Of a stretch of DNA of 59,444 bases, positions 24,467 to 33,369 are shown piece by piece. The translations under genes and the position numbers were made by a program. This stretch comes from JAGXKT01 sp964531695 (GTDB taxonomy: Bacteria > Planctomycetota > Phycisphaerae > SM23-33), in contig CAZHEH010000020.1 in NCBI GenBank assembly GCA_964531695.1, positions 1 to 59,444 of the forward strand, in the 5' to 3' direction. How positions within the stretch are numbered: position 1 is the stretch's first letter; each line of letters starts with the position of its first letter. The notes below the pieces were generated by a model. It saw only the letters and a list, made by a program, of their open reading frames with translations, was not told where the DNA came from and made no database searches.

Positions 24467-25227
24467 GCGGGCTCTCCTTGCGGCCGATTCTGGGTCGATT
24501 CGCCCGACGCCTCCGGCTCCGGCCGCGGGATGGCCTGCCGCACGGCCTTTCGCGCGATCCGCGTGACGACGTAGACGACCACGATGGTCACGGCCAGGCC
24601 GCCCCAGAAGAATACGCGGTCCACCCAGCCGGCCTCTCGTTGGCCGGTCGCCGCCTGCGTCAGCGAGCGCAGCCCCGAGCCGATGTAGCAGTAGGCCACG
24701 GTGCCGGGCAGCATGCCGATCCACGAGGCGAGCATGTAGCGCGTGAGCCGCACGCCCGTCAGCCCGTAGGCGTAGTTCTGCAGGTTGAACGGGAAGACCG
24801 GGCTCAGGCGCGTCAGCAGGACGATCTTGAAGCCCTGCCGGCCGACGGCGTCGTCGATCGCCGCGAACCGCGGGCGCCCCGCCACCTTCCGCCGGACCCA
24901 GCCGCGGGCGAAGGTCCGCCCGACGAGGAAGGCCGCCGTCGCCCCCAGCGTGCTGCCGGCCGAGACGACCACCGTCCCCCAGAGCGTGCCGAACAGGAAC
25001 CCCGCGGCGATGGTGATGATCCCGCCGGGCAGCATCAGCACGCAGGCGGCGATGTAGAACAGGACCACGACGATCGGGGCCCAGTGGCCCAGCCCCCGCG
25101 TCCAGTCGAGCACGGCGATGACGTAATCCTTCACCGGCAGCAGCAGCGAGGCCGTCACCAGCCCCGCCAGGACCACCGGCAGGACGATCACCTTGATCCA
25201 GCGCCTTCGGCCCGCGCCTTCGGTCAT
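24463..25227 (-). CDS. VTT-domain (TVP38/TMEM64, DedA-like) membrane protein
   Basis: This 254-residue inner-membrane protein carries the VTT/SNARE-associated domain: GGIITIAAGFLFGTLWGTVV, STLGATAAFLVGRTFARGWV, LLTRLSPVFPFNLQNYAYGL and SWIGMLPGTVAYCYIGSGL. Such proteins are thought to move lipids or lipid-linked sugars across the membrane. The start chosen is the ATG at 25227, because it overlaps the radical SAM stop by the ATGA pattern seen throughout the operon; an ATG at 25245 is the alternative. VTT genes are known neighbours of TIGR04282/TIGR04283 genes, which supports a shared pathway. Confidence 0.85.
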   Translation of the reverse strand: MTEGAGRRRWIKVIVLPVVLAGLVTASLLLPVKDYVIAVLDWTRGLGHWAPIVVVLFYIAACVLMLPGGIITIAAGFLFGTLWGTVVVSAGSTLGATAAFLVGRTFARGWVRRKVAGRPRFAAIDDAVGRQGFKIVLLTRLSPVFPFNLQNYAYGLTGVRLTRYMLASWIGMLPGTVAYCYIGSGLRSLTQAATGQREAGWVDRVFFWGGLAVTIVVVYVVTRIARKAVRQAIPRPEPEASGESTQNRPQGEPA

Positions 25228-28200
25228 TCCGTCCGGGACGGCCATGGTGCCGTTTCTCCCGGACGTGTCTGCCGCGGCCAGAGCGGGCAGGACGCGCCAA
25301 TGCATTCGCGATTCGTCCGATGCTGGGTGCAGACCAGCGGCTCGTCGGCCGTCAGCCGAACGCCCAGCACCTCCCGCGAGATCTCGGCCGCCTTGCGCAG
25401 GGCGATCCAGCAGTCCCGCTGGCAGCAGCGCGGCGCGTCGAGCGCGCCGATCTCGGACAGCGCCTCGGAGGTCGCCCGCTGGAGCAGCCCGCGCTTGCGG
25501 CCCTCGTACGGCGTGGCGCCCAGCAGCACGGCCAAGCCGATGCCCAGCCCGACCGCGCCGCTGCACGCGCCGAAGAACGCGCATGACCCGCCGGCGAGGG
25601 TGCTGCCGCGCCGCAGCGCGGCGTCCAGTTCCGGCTCCCCCGCCTCGCCCCCGGCGTTGCGGTACGCCGCCACGATGATGGCGGGCACAAGCGCGTGGTG
25701 CTCCGGCCCGTGCATCGGCACGGCCGGGTGACGCTGCGCCCGGGCCAGCATCGCCGCCATGTCCGTCTCGTCGGATTCCAGCAGCATGCGGCGAATGGCC
25801 GTCAGGGCGTCCTCGCTGTGGCAGGCGTCGCAGACGAAGTGGCCGTTCTCGCACACGGCCGTGGCGGGCTGTTCCCGCCCGCAGTAGTGGCAACTCTCGC
25901 CCCGCTCGTTCGGGAGGTACGTCAACGGCGCCCCGCAGACCATGCAGTCCGCGGCATGACGCCCGGAAGCTCCGGCCTCCTCGCCGCACCCGCAAGCGCC
26001 GCCGGCGGACTCAGCGGCATCGGTCGACGGGCAATAGCTTGACGCGGCCGCCTCCGGCGCCTGGAAGCAACCGCACGTCATCTCCTGCTCGACGTTCGTG
26101 ACGTTGCCCGACTCGTCCAGAACGAACACCCCGCCGGTCGGCGGCTCGCCATCGCGCCACGGCAGCTCGGCCGCCTCGCCGCGGCGGACCAGCCGCCCGT
26201 CCTCGTCCAGCACGGCCGCGAACGGGCCGCGGTACAGAACGGAGCGTGTCGCCGCCTCCGGCCGGGCGGCCGTGTAGGTAAGCGAATGGAACAGGTGCCC
26301 CCGGACCTCGCGGTACGGCAGCCGCTTGAGGATCGTCGCCTGCCGAAAGCCGACGTCGGACAGCAATCCCAGCAGCCGGTCCACCCGGAAGGCCCCGCCG
26401 AGGCACTCCCCGCGGAGCTTCTCGTTGTACTGGATCGCCAGCGGGATGTCGTCCTGGCTGGCCACGTCCGAGATCACCAGCCGCCCGCCCGGCTTGAGCA
26501 CGCGGTAGATCTCCGCGAAGGCCTGACGCTTGTGCGGCGAGAGGTTGATCACGCAATTGGAGATCACGACGTCGGCCGTACCGTCGGGCAGGGGCAACGC
26601 CTCGAGCAGCCCTTCGCGGAACTCCACGTTCGCGTAGCCGAGGCGCTCGGAGACCTCGCCGCTCGCCGAGCGGGCCCGGTCCAGCATGGCGGTGAGCATG
26701 TCCACGCCGATGACCCGCCCGTCGGAGCCGACCCGCCGCGCGGCCAGGAAGCACTCGAGCCCGGCCCCGCAGCCGAGGTCCACCACGGTTTCACCGGGGG
26801 CGAGGCCCGCGTCCGCCACGGGGCTGCCGCAGCCGTAGCTGCGGACCCGCGCCGCCTCGGGAACGAACGAGATATCCGTGTCGACGTAGTGGACCGGGTT
26901 AACGATGTCCTCCTGCACCTCCTCGGCGGCCGTGCGATAGAACTCCCGCACCAGCGAGTGCCCGTCGCGCCCCGGCAGGGACAGCACGCAGTTCGAGTGG
27001 GTGAACATCACGCCATCGCCGCCGTCGCCGCATTCATGCAGCGACTCGCCCATCCGCAGGCGCAGGTGCGGCGCTTCGCCGCCCGCGAACCGCCCCGCCT
27101 CCCGCGCGATCAGCCACAGCGCCAGGCGGTTCTGGAGCTCGACGTACGGGTCATGGCCGGTGAACTCGCGCCCGGCCGCGAAGCTGTGGTCCACGTCTCC
27201 CCCGCCGACGAGGAACCGCAAGGGGTTGGCGAGGTAGGCCGGCGAGTCCACGAGCGAGGCGCGGCGCAGCTCCGCGAGGCGCGGGCTCGTCCGCCGGACG
27301 CGCTCGAGCCCGTCCGCCGCATGCCCGCAGGCGGCCTCGTCGTCGCCGATCAGCGCCGGCGAGGGATAGACCCGCCCGTCCGGACCGATCGCCAGCGACT
27401 GCCAGCCCGCGTTGCTCAGGTCGAACCGCGTCCCGGGCAACGAGAAGACCTGCGAGCGCAGGATCTCGACGTTGTCGATCTCCACGTTACGCTCCGCGGC
27501 CGCCTCCGCCGCCTCCCGCAGCCGCGGCCAGATCCGCTCGTGCGGGGCGAACTGATCGGCCCCCGCCTTGCCCCGGCGGAAGAGCCACATGTAGTGCACG
27601 TTCCGCGCGTCCAGCTCCTCGGCCAGGCGGACCAGCGACGGCATCTCGTCCACGTTGCCGCGGCAGACGGTCATCGCCAGCGTGACCGCGAAGCCCGCCG
27701 CGCGCAGACCACGCACGTCCCGCTTCATGCGGGCGTGGGAGCCGGCGCCGCGCAGGGCGTCGTGGCTGCGCTCGCCGCCCTCGGCGCTGACCTGGAAGTG
27801 CACGCGGTCCCGCGGCCAGTCGCCCATGCACCGGGTCAGCTCGGCCGCCCCCCGGCCGTTGGTCAGCACCACCACGTGCGCCTCCGGCTCGTGCAGAATC
27901 CGCTCGCACAACGTCGGCAGCGGCTCGTACAGCGTCGGCTCGCCGCCGGTGAAGTAGAACAGCCGGCAGCCGAGCCCGAGCGCCTCGTCCAACACGTCGC
28001 GGGCGGCCGCGACGTCGAGCTGCTCCCCCGTCTCCGGCGAGCAGGCGAACATGCAATGGCCGCAACTCGCGTTGCAGCGGTTGGTCACGTGCAGCCAGCA
28101 CTCCCCCAGCCGATCGAGCGTCAGGTGCTCCGCCCGGCCGGCGTAGGGCGCGACGGGGGGCTCCGCCAGGCGAACCAGAAACTGCTCCACCTGCCGCCGC

Positions 28201-28400
28201 GCCCGCGACGCCTCGACGCCGAACCGGGCTGCGTAATCCGCCGCCGCGGCCGTGGCGTCTTCCGTCGCCAAGTAGCGGCAAAGAATGAAGTCGCCTCGCT
28301 CGTCCGGCACGAACCAGTCCGGCGCGCCCGGCCGGAGGTAGATGGCGAGCCCTTCCTGTTCCAGGCGTTCCAGGCGGCTGATCGAGGTTTCTTCTCTCAT
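25224..28400 (-). CDS. Radical SAM / ArsM-like methyltransferase / DUF5714-like fusion (1058 residues)
   Basis: Three enzymes sit in one chain. Residues of about 10-80 resemble a PqqD/RRE-like recognition domain (PDWFVPDERGDFILCRYL). Residues of about 100-360 form a radical SAM domain with the [4Fe-4S] cysteines 109, 113 and 116 (NRCNASCGHC) and FYFTGGEPTLYEPL. Residues of about 495-710 form an arsenite-methyltransferase-like domain with VVDLGCGAGLECFLAARRV. All three cysteines expected for As(III) binding in ArsM proteins seem present: Cys524 (SYGCGSP), Cys616 (ISNCVINL) and Cys666 (GECLGGAF). A Cys-rich linker (776-805) follows. Residues of about 815-1045 form a Cys-rich DUF5714-like domain. 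The ATG at 28400 opens a four-gene operon with 4-nt overlaps. The substrate (arsenic, selenium or other) is inferred. Confidence 0.85.
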   Translation of the reverse strand: MREETSISRLERLEQEGLAIYLRPGAPDWFVPDERGDFILCRYLATEDATAAAADYAARFGVEASRARRQVEQFLVRLAEPPVAPYAGRAEHLTLDRLGECWLHVTNRCNASCGHCMFACSPETGEQLDVAAARDVLDEALGLGCRLFYFTGGEPTLYEPLPTLCERILHEPEAHVVVLTNGRGAAELTRCMGDWPRDRVHFQVSAEGGERSHDALRGAGSHARMKRDVRGLRAAGFAVTLAMTVCRGNVDEMPSLVRLAEELDARNVHYMWLFRRGKAGADQFAPHERIWPRLREAAEAAAERNVEIDNVEILRSQVFSLPGTRFDLSNAGWQSLAIGPDGRVYPSPALIGDDEAACGHAADGLERVRRTSPRLAELRRASLVDSPAYLANPLRFLVGGGDVDHSFAAGREFTGHDPYVELQNRLALWLIAREAGRFAGGEAPHLRLRMGESLHECGDGGDGVMFTHSNCVLSLPGRDGHSLVREFYRTAAEEVQEDIVNPVHYVDTDISFVPEAARVRSYGCGSPVADAGLAPGETVVDLGCGAGLECFLAARRVGSDGRVIGVDMLTAMLDRARSASGEVSERLGYANVEFREGLLEALPLPDGTADVVISNCVINLSPHKRQAFAEIYRVLKPGGRLVISDVASQDDIPLAIQYNEKLRGECLGGAFRVDRLLGLLSDVGFRQATILKRLPYREVRGHLFHSLTYTAARPEAATRSVLYRGPFAAVLDEDGRLVRRGEAAELPWRDGEPPTGGVFVLDESGNVTNVEQEMTCGCFQAPEAAASSYCPSTDAAESAGGACGCGEEAGASGRHAADCMVCGAPLTYLPNERGESCHYCGREQPATAVCENGHFVCDACHSEDALTAIRRMLLESDETDMAAMLARAQRHPAVPMHGPEHHALVPAIIVAAYRNAGGEAGEPELDAALRRGSTLAGGSCAFFGACSGAVGLGIGLAVLLGATPYEGRKRGLLQRATSEALSEIGALDAPRCCQRDCWIALRKAAEISREVLGVRLTADEPLVCTQHRTNRECIGASCPLWPRQTRPGETAPWPSRTE

Positions 28401-28484
28401 CAGGGGATCCTTAGAACTGGCGGCCGGACCTGAACGAACGCCCGGCCGTCCCGAGGGCCATCGCCGACCGCGGCCGGCCGCACA

Positions 28485-28490
28485 ATTGTA
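28485..28490 (-). promoter_or_regulatory. -10 element upstream of the radical SAM operon
   Basis: On the minus strand TACAAT (28490-28485) lies about 85 nt before the ATG at 28400. A convincing -35 is not visible, so this is a modest prediction. Confidence 0.4.
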
Positions 28491-28540
28491 GGGGACCCTC
28501 GCTTGCAGGACGAAGAGCGACACCGGAATGACGAATCAAC

Positions 28541-28926
28541 GACCAAGGGCCGCCTCCCGCGGAGACGGCCCTTGCTCGACGGAGAGGGCAAGATTCCGCT
28601 GCGCGTCTCACTGCGTTCGCCGCTTGCGGGCGCCTCCGGCGTCGAACCCGCGGAGCGTCCGCTCGCTTCGCTCGCGTCCGCGGCGTGTTCTCATCCTTCC
28701 AAACGACCAAGGGCCGCCTCCCGCGGAGACGGCCCTTGCTCGACGGAGAGGGCGGGATTCCGCTGCGCGTCTCACTGCGTTCGCCGCTTGCGGGCGCCTC
28801 CGGCGTCGAACCCGCGGAGCGTCCGCTCGCTTCGCTCGCGTCCGCGGCGTGTTCTCATCCTTTCAAACGACCAAGAGCCGCCTCCCGCGGAGACGGCCCT
28901 TGCTCGACGGAGAGGGCGGGATTCGA
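28541..28926. repeat. 164-bp tandem repeat, two full copies and a partial third running into tRNA-Ser
   Basis: The full copies are 28541-28704 and 28705-28868, with only a handful of base differences. The third copy starts at 28869 and merges with the tRNA 3' end. Each unit holds a strong hairpin (gccgcctcc / ggagacggc arms), a copy of the tRNA acceptor and T-arm 3' part, and a 47-nt block. That block splits the T-arm between ggattc and gaacccgcgg. Copies 1 and 2 are therefore broken tRNA 3' ends. Confidence 0.9.
28873..28901 (-). terminator. Hairpin directly downstream of tRNA-Ser
   Basis: Arms 28873-28885 and 28889-28901 pair over 13 bp (two G-U pairs) with a 3-nt loop, 6 nt after the tRNA 3' end. 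The following bases (ggtcgtttg) are only modestly T-rich. It may act as a terminator or tRNA trailer. The same hairpin recurs in both upstream tandem copies. Confidence 0.6.
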
Positions 28927-28998
28927 ACCCGCGGTACCGGTATGAACCGGTACAACGGTTTAGCAAACCGTCGCCTTAAGCCGCTCGGCCACCTCTCC
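28908..28998 (-). tRNA. tRNA-Ser (GCT anticodon)
   Basis: This 91-nt class II tRNA is read on the minus strand from 28998 to 28908. The acceptor stem GGAGAGG pairs with CCTCTCC, with discriminator G. The D-arm begins GGCCGAGCGG, the anticodon loop is TTTGCTAAA with anticodon GCT, and a long variable arm (gtaccggttcataccggtac) is followed by the T-arm GCGGGTTCGAATCCCGC. The CCA tail is not encoded. It decodes AGC/AGU serine codons. Confidence 0.95.
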
Positions 28999-29237
28999 CG
29001 CTCGTCCAGCCGATCTGTGCGAAATGCCTGCAAACACCCGCGCGCTGCAACCCATCCACGCGAACCCCGAGTCTATCGCTCCGCCCCGGCAACGTCAAGT
29101 TGCTCGGCGCTTCCGTCGCCCCTGCCGGGGCTCCCAACTCGGGCAGGCGGCTCTCGACCCCCGGTCTCACGGCCAGGACTACCTTCTGCCGCCGCTGCCG
29201 GGGCGCCGTGGGTGGGCGCCGCGGCCGGGAGGAACGT

Positions 29238-30839
29238 CTACCGGCTATGGAGCAGTTGGACCTCCTCCGCCGACAGCGCGCGGTTCCAGATCATGACCTC
29301 GTCGATGGTGCCGAACGGCATGAACTTGCGGCTGAAGCCGGTGCCGCCCAAGCTGCCGCCGCCGAGATGAATCGGCGCCTTGTCGGCGCGCAAGAGGCCT
29401 TCGTATTCCTTTGTGGCTTCCAGCCGGCCGTCGAGGTACACGGCCGCCTCACTTCCGTCGTATGTGCCCACGACGTGATACCAACGGCCGGTCTCGAGGA
29501 TGGACTCGCCGATAACGCGGCAGCCGCCGCCCTTCTGCGGCGCGCCTTCCCGGCAGACGTTGAAATGGAGCCGACGGGCGTGCTTCGCCCAGGCCGGGCG
29601 GGTCTTGACGTAGCCGAGGCAGAACGTCGGGTTCCACCAGAGGTCGCTGCCCTTGTTGACGATGTAGCCGTGCTCATTGCCGCCGCCGCCGGGAAGCTTG
29701 AGATTGTCCAGCTTCATCCAGGCGGCCACGGTCACCGCCTCGCGCATCTCGACGCTCTCGCTGTTGGGGACCGTGACGTGGTCGCCGGTGCCGTCCAGGC
29801 GACAGCCGGCGCCGAACCGGCCGTCGTCCGTACGCACATCGCCGAACGCCGTGCCGTCGTTGCCCGTGCCGCTCAGGTCCTCGATCTTGCGCGCCTTCCC
29901 TTCGAAGGTGAAATGCAGGATCAGCCCCTCCCCGAGCCGCTCCAGCCCCTTGGGACACACCTCGAGACTGCGCAGGTTTGCGAAGCTGCACGACAGGTCG
30001 CCGAACTCGCTCCGTATGCTGATCTTCGCCCGCAGGGGGATCTCCGCCCGCAGGATGTCCCCGCGGATCAACTCACAGGTCAGCTTTCCGTCTTCCGTGA
30101 CCGTTACGCGCCGCAGCACCTTGGGGCGCAGGACCACGCTGCCGTATTCGGTCTTCAGGCGAAGTCCCGACCAGTCCGAGACGCCGGTCAGCTTCGACCC
30201 GTCCGCCAGCTTCGCCACCAGTTTCACGTCGCCCGCCGCGGCCGGCAGGGGCTTGGGCGCCCGCGTGCGGCGGGCGGTGCGGAGTTGGTCGAGCCGGACG
30301 GCCAGCTCACCGTAGATGGTGGTCACGGTGAACCGCTTCCGGCGGATTCGGCCGGTCAACTCCGCGTCGCCCGTGACGATGCGGTCCAGGTCTCCCATGG
30401 CCGCGGCGCCCTTGACCTTCGCGTACGCCTTGAGGATGCGCGCGGCGGCGGCCTTGCGTTCTTCGTTCGGGGAGTCGGCAGCCGCCTCGACCCGAGCCGT
30501 TGCGATGGGGCCGAGCTCGCACAGCTCTTTCTCGGCGGCTTTGCTCCGCTCCCCGTCCGGCGACCCCAGATGGGCGATGAGCGTCTTGACTCGCTTCGCC
30601 AGCTCGGGATGGGCGTTGAGCCCGATGGCCAGCCCGACGACCTCTCGCTCAGGAATGACCAGGTCTCCGTATTCGGTGGAGACCGGAATGTCGCCGAATT
30701 CCGTGGCCGTCACGATGCTCCCGTCCATCATCTCCAGACGGAGTGCGGGCCTTTCCGCTTCCGGCGGGGCGGACCCAGCTTGGTAGCAGGGGACAAGACA
30801 CAGCGCCATGACGGCAATGGCTCGCGATGCGGTGGTCAT
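29238..30839 (-). CDS. Secreted LamG-domain protein
   Basis: This 533-residue protein has a signal sequence (MTTASRAIAVMALCLVPCYQ) and a good ribosome-binding site (AAAGGAT) before the ATG at 30839. The central part (residues of about 35-290) contains repeated strands of the type EFGDIPVSTEYGDLVIP, KTEYGSVVLRPKVL and RSEFGDLSCSFANL. These are probably beta units that mimic one another. The C-terminal 220 residues form a LamG/concanavalin-like lectin domain (LILHFTFEGKARKIEDLSGT, WYHVVGTYDGSEAAVYLDG, IDEVMIWNRALSAEEV). Proteins of this style are abundant in planctomycetes. It is probably a surface or periplasmic polymer-binding protein; the partner is unknown. Confidence 0.8.
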   Translation of the reverse strand: MTTASRAIAVMALCLVPCYQAGSAPPEAERPALRLEMMDGSIVTATEFGDIPVSTEYGDLVIPEREVVGLAIGLNAHPELAKRVKTLIAHLGSPDGERSKAAEKELCELGPIATARVEAAADSPNEERKAAAARILKAYAKVKGAAAMGDLDRIVTGDAELTGRIRRKRFTVTTIYGELAVRLDQLRTARRTRAPKPLPAAAGDVKLVAKLADGSKLTGVSDWSGLRLKTEYGSVVLRPKVLRRVTVTEDGKLTCELIRGDILRAEIPLRAKISIRSEFGDLSCSFANLRSLEVCPKGLERLGEGLILHFTFEGKARKIEDLSGTGNDGTAFGDVRTDDGRFGAGCRLDGTGDHVTVPNSESVEMREAVTVAAWMKLDNLKLPGGGGNEHGYIVNKGSDLWWNPTFCLGYVKTRPAWAKHARRLHFNVCREGAPQKGGGCRVIGESILETGRWYHVVGTYDGSEAAVYLDGRLEATKEYEGLLRADKAPIHLGGGSLGGTGFSRKFMPFGTIDEVMIWNRALSAEEVQLLHSR

Positions 30840-31018
30840 TTTTCGGATCCTTTCGGGCCCATGGTTCTGCATGGGAACTGGGCCGATCAAGCTTCCCGGA
30901 ATTCAGACGCTCGGCGCGATGGCGGGTTCCAGCTTTTTTCCCGGCCGGAATGCCGGCCGGTCCGTCCACGCGGGTGGCGCCCCGAACGCCGAACGCCGAG
31001 CGTAGAACGCCGCGGGCC

Positions 31019-31438
31019 TCATCTCCGCGTGCTCAATTCCTCGGCCAGCCGGTCCAACGGGAACGGCGGACGGGCCAGCGGTCTCGTGGCCAGCGACATC
31101 AGCAGCAGGGCGCTGTCGTCGCCGGCGATCCGGTTCACTCTCACGGCCCCGCACTTGGAGCACCGGTGGACGAGGGCCCATTCGTCGTCGCGGCGGACGC
31201 AGACGGCGATGGGCTCCATCGGGCCTCGGCAGCCGCAGCGGCGGTCGCCGGTCCGCAGGTCCACATGTACGCTCCAAAGGCAGTGCGGGCAGTGGTTACG
31301 GTGGCGCGTGCCGGCCGCGTCGGGCGGCGGCACAACGCGCCCGCAATGATCGCACACGAACGCCGACTCGGTGCCGGCATCCGGCGCGCGGTTCTTCGGT
31401 CTCCGTGTCAAGCGGTGCTCCTCGGGGCTGTCAGCCAT
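31019..31438 (-). CDS. RNHCP-domain zinc-ribbon protein
   Basis: This 139-residue soluble protein contains the RNHCP domain, a small Cys-rich domain named after the motif seen here as RHRNHCPHCLWSVHVD. Cysteine pairs that could bind zinc are CDHCGR, HCPHC, RRCGC and HRCSKCG. The N-terminal 25 residues are basic. Function is unknown for the family; a nucleic-acid-related role is often guessed from the zinc ribbons. It stands alone on the minus strand between a LamG gene and dnaN. Confidence 0.82.
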   Translation of the reverse strand: MADSPEEHRLTRRPKNRAPDAGTESAFVCDHCGRVVPPPDAAGTRHRNHCPHCLWSVHVDLRTGDRRCGCRGPMEPIAVCVRRDDEWALVHRCSKCGAVRVNRIAGDDSALLLMSLATRPLARPPFPLDRLAEELSTRR

Positions 31439-32096
31439 CGGCCCCGGCCGTCAGGGGTCAGTTGTCCGAACGCAAGCGAGCGCCGCGATGGAACGCCGAC
31501 GCGGGTCGCGTGGTCTTTCCGCTCTCAGGCCTCGGCCCTCGCCTGAGCCGCGTGTCGACGTTCGCCCGCCGCGCCCACTGAGCCCGGACCGCTGAAAACT
31601 GGGGTTCGGGGCTTCCTGCTGGCAGGCAGCGGCGTTCGCTGTCGCGGGATGGGGATCGGCCACGTCGCGGCTGAGATGCGGCCCCTACGAAAACGGCCGC
31701 CCGATGGGGCGACCGCGGGAAGTCAGCAAGATGCCGGCGTTCCTATGCGCGGACCCACTCAGGGCGCGACGACGCAACGAGTTGACCGGTGACGGCAGTC
31801 ATCAACGCCCTTTCGTGCTGGGGGTCTGCTCACGGAGGAACGACGATGGCAGTATTCTACTCGCCGAGCGCGGGAAGTCAAGCGTGGAGGCGGTTATCAG
31901 TCAGTTATCAGCGAGAGCGCTTGCCGAGCGGCTCCGCACTTCGCAGAGCGAGAACTGAGGGTCGAGAGCCGAGGACGTAGGCGCCGCTTGCTCGGCCCGG
32001 CCGACGGGCAGTCGGTGCCAAGAGCGCAGCTCGATCCCTCGGCGCGGCAGCGCCGGCTGAGGACTGACGGCTGCTGGCTGAGGCCCGCCTCCCCCC
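31439..32096. other. Non-coding region upstream of dnaN
   Basis: The stretch is 658 bp without a supportable gene; open frames here are short and lack family features or ribosome sites. It contains repeat-like segments (for example ttatcagtcagttatcagc at 31894-31912) and several GC-rich hairpins. No DnaA box of the TTATCCACA type was found in it. Confidence 0.5.
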
Positions 32097-32125
32097 TTGC
32101 ATGCCTCCCCCCGCACTCGTATAAG
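32097..32125 (+). promoter_or_regulatory. Promoter of dnaN
   Basis: TTGCAT (32097-32102), a 17-nt spacer and TATAAG (32120-32125) lie 35 nt before the ATG, which has a strong GAGGAAG ribosome site. Confidence 0.6.
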
Positions 32126-32159
32126 GACTATCCAGCCAATTGATCATGAGGAAGAAGCC

Positions 32160-33260
32160 ATGAAGGTAATCGCGCAGACGGCGGCATTGCAGGACGCGTT
32201 GACGCTGACGGGCAGCATCGTGGCCACGCGGACGCCTAAGCCGGTTTTGCAGTGCGTCAAGCTCGTCGCCGAGGGGGACGTGCTGACGGTCCTGGCCACG
32301 GACCTCGAAGCGGGCGTGCGGTACCAGGTCACGGCCGTGCAGGTCGAGGAAGAGGGCGAGGCGCTGATCCCCGCGGCCCGGCTGGCGGGCATCGTCCGCG
32401 AGTCCGGCGACGAGGAGAGCTTGTCCATCGAGACGGACAAGGACGCCTGCCACGTCCGCGGGGCGGGCAGCCACTTCAAGATCTTCGGGTACGACCCGGC
32501 GGAGTACCCGGCCGTGGCGGACTTCGAGGGCGACCCGGACTTCCGCATGGACGCGGGTCGCTTCGCGGAGATGGTGGGCAAGACGCTCTTCGCCACGGCG
32601 AAGGCCCACAGCCACTACGCCATCTCGGGCGTGCTGTGCGAGGCCTCCGGCAAGAAGCTCCAGCTCGTGGCGACGGACGGGCACCGGCTGGCCCAGGCCA
32701 AGGGGCAGCTCGCCGACGCCGCGGCCAAGGACGTCACCGCGATCATCCCCTCGAAGCTGATGAGCTTGGTGCAGCGCGTCGCGACGGAGGGCGAGGAGGT
32801 CCTCGAGGTCCGGGTCGAGGAGAACCAGGTCCTGGTCCGCACTGCTCGGGCCGTGCTGATCAGCTCGCTCGTGCAGGGCAACTTCCCGAAGTACTCGGAG
32901 GTCGTGCCGAAGGACGTGACGCACACGGCCAAGATCAACACAAACCAGTTCGAGCACCGCATCCGTCAGGCGGCCCTTCTGACGAACGAGGAATCGCGCG
33001 GCGTGCGGCTGGCCTTCGCCGCGGACCAGGTCACGCTGACCAGCCGGACGCCCGAGGCGGGCGAGGCGGAGGTCGCCTGCCCGGTCGAGCTGGAGGGCGA
33101 GCCGATCGAGATCGGCTTCAACCCGGCCTTCCTGACCGACGCCCTCCGCGTGATCGACACCGACGACGTGTCGTTCGAGTTGTCCGCTTCGAACAAACCG
33201 GCGATGATCCGCTCCGGCACGGACTTCCTCTACGTCCTGATGCCGGTCGATCTCGGCTGA
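32160..33260 (+). CDS. dnaN: DNA polymerase III beta subunit (sliding clamp)
   Basis: This 366-residue protein has the length and three-fold repeat of bacterial clamps that ring the DNA and tether polymerase. It begins MKVIAQTAALQDALTLTGSI and contains the domain-linking YPAVADFEGDPDF and HYAISGVLCEASGKKLQLVA (domain 2). LVATDGHRLAQAKGQ follows. The C-terminus has AMIRSGTDFLYVLMPVDLG, matching the usual clamp ending (YVLMPMR-type). The start is set by the GAGGAAG site and family N-terminus. dnaN is separated from dnaA by about 10 kb here, unlike the dnaA-dnaN operon of many bacteria. It is followed 109 nt later by the DUF721 gene. Confidence 0.96.
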   Translation: MKVIAQTAALQDALTLTGSIVATRTPKPVLQCVKLVAEGDVLTVLATDLEAGVRYQVTAVQVEEEGEALIPAARLAGIVRESGDEESLSIETDKDACHVRGAGSHFKIFGYDPAEYPAVADFEGDPDFRMDAGRFAEMVGKTLFATAKAHSHYAISGVLCEASGKKLQLVATDGHRLAQAKGQLADAAAKDVTAIIPSKLMSLVQRVATEGEEVLEVRVEENQVLVRTARAVLISSLVQGNFPKYSEVVPKDVTHTAKINTNQFEHRIRQAALLTNEESRGVRLAFAADQVTLTSRTPEAGEAEVACPVELEGEPIEIGFNPAFLTDALRVIDTDDVSFELSASNKPAMIRSGTDFLYVLMPVDLG

Positions 33261-33369
33261 CGCGCGGCGATTCCGCCGCGGGGCGCTACATTGGAATCAT
33301 TGAAGCTTGCACCGCGCGCCGGGCGAAGAGGTATCATGGTCCCCGGCCGGGACGGATCGAGAGGCAGTC

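Noticed and set aside
28541..28868. Additional full tRNA-Ser genes in the tandem copies
   Set aside because: Only the acceptor and T-arm part is present, and it is split by 47 nt; there is no anticodon arm.
31439..32096. Origin of replication before dnaN
   Set aside because: No TTATCCACA-type box was found, whereas the spacer behind dnaA has two in an inverted repeat.
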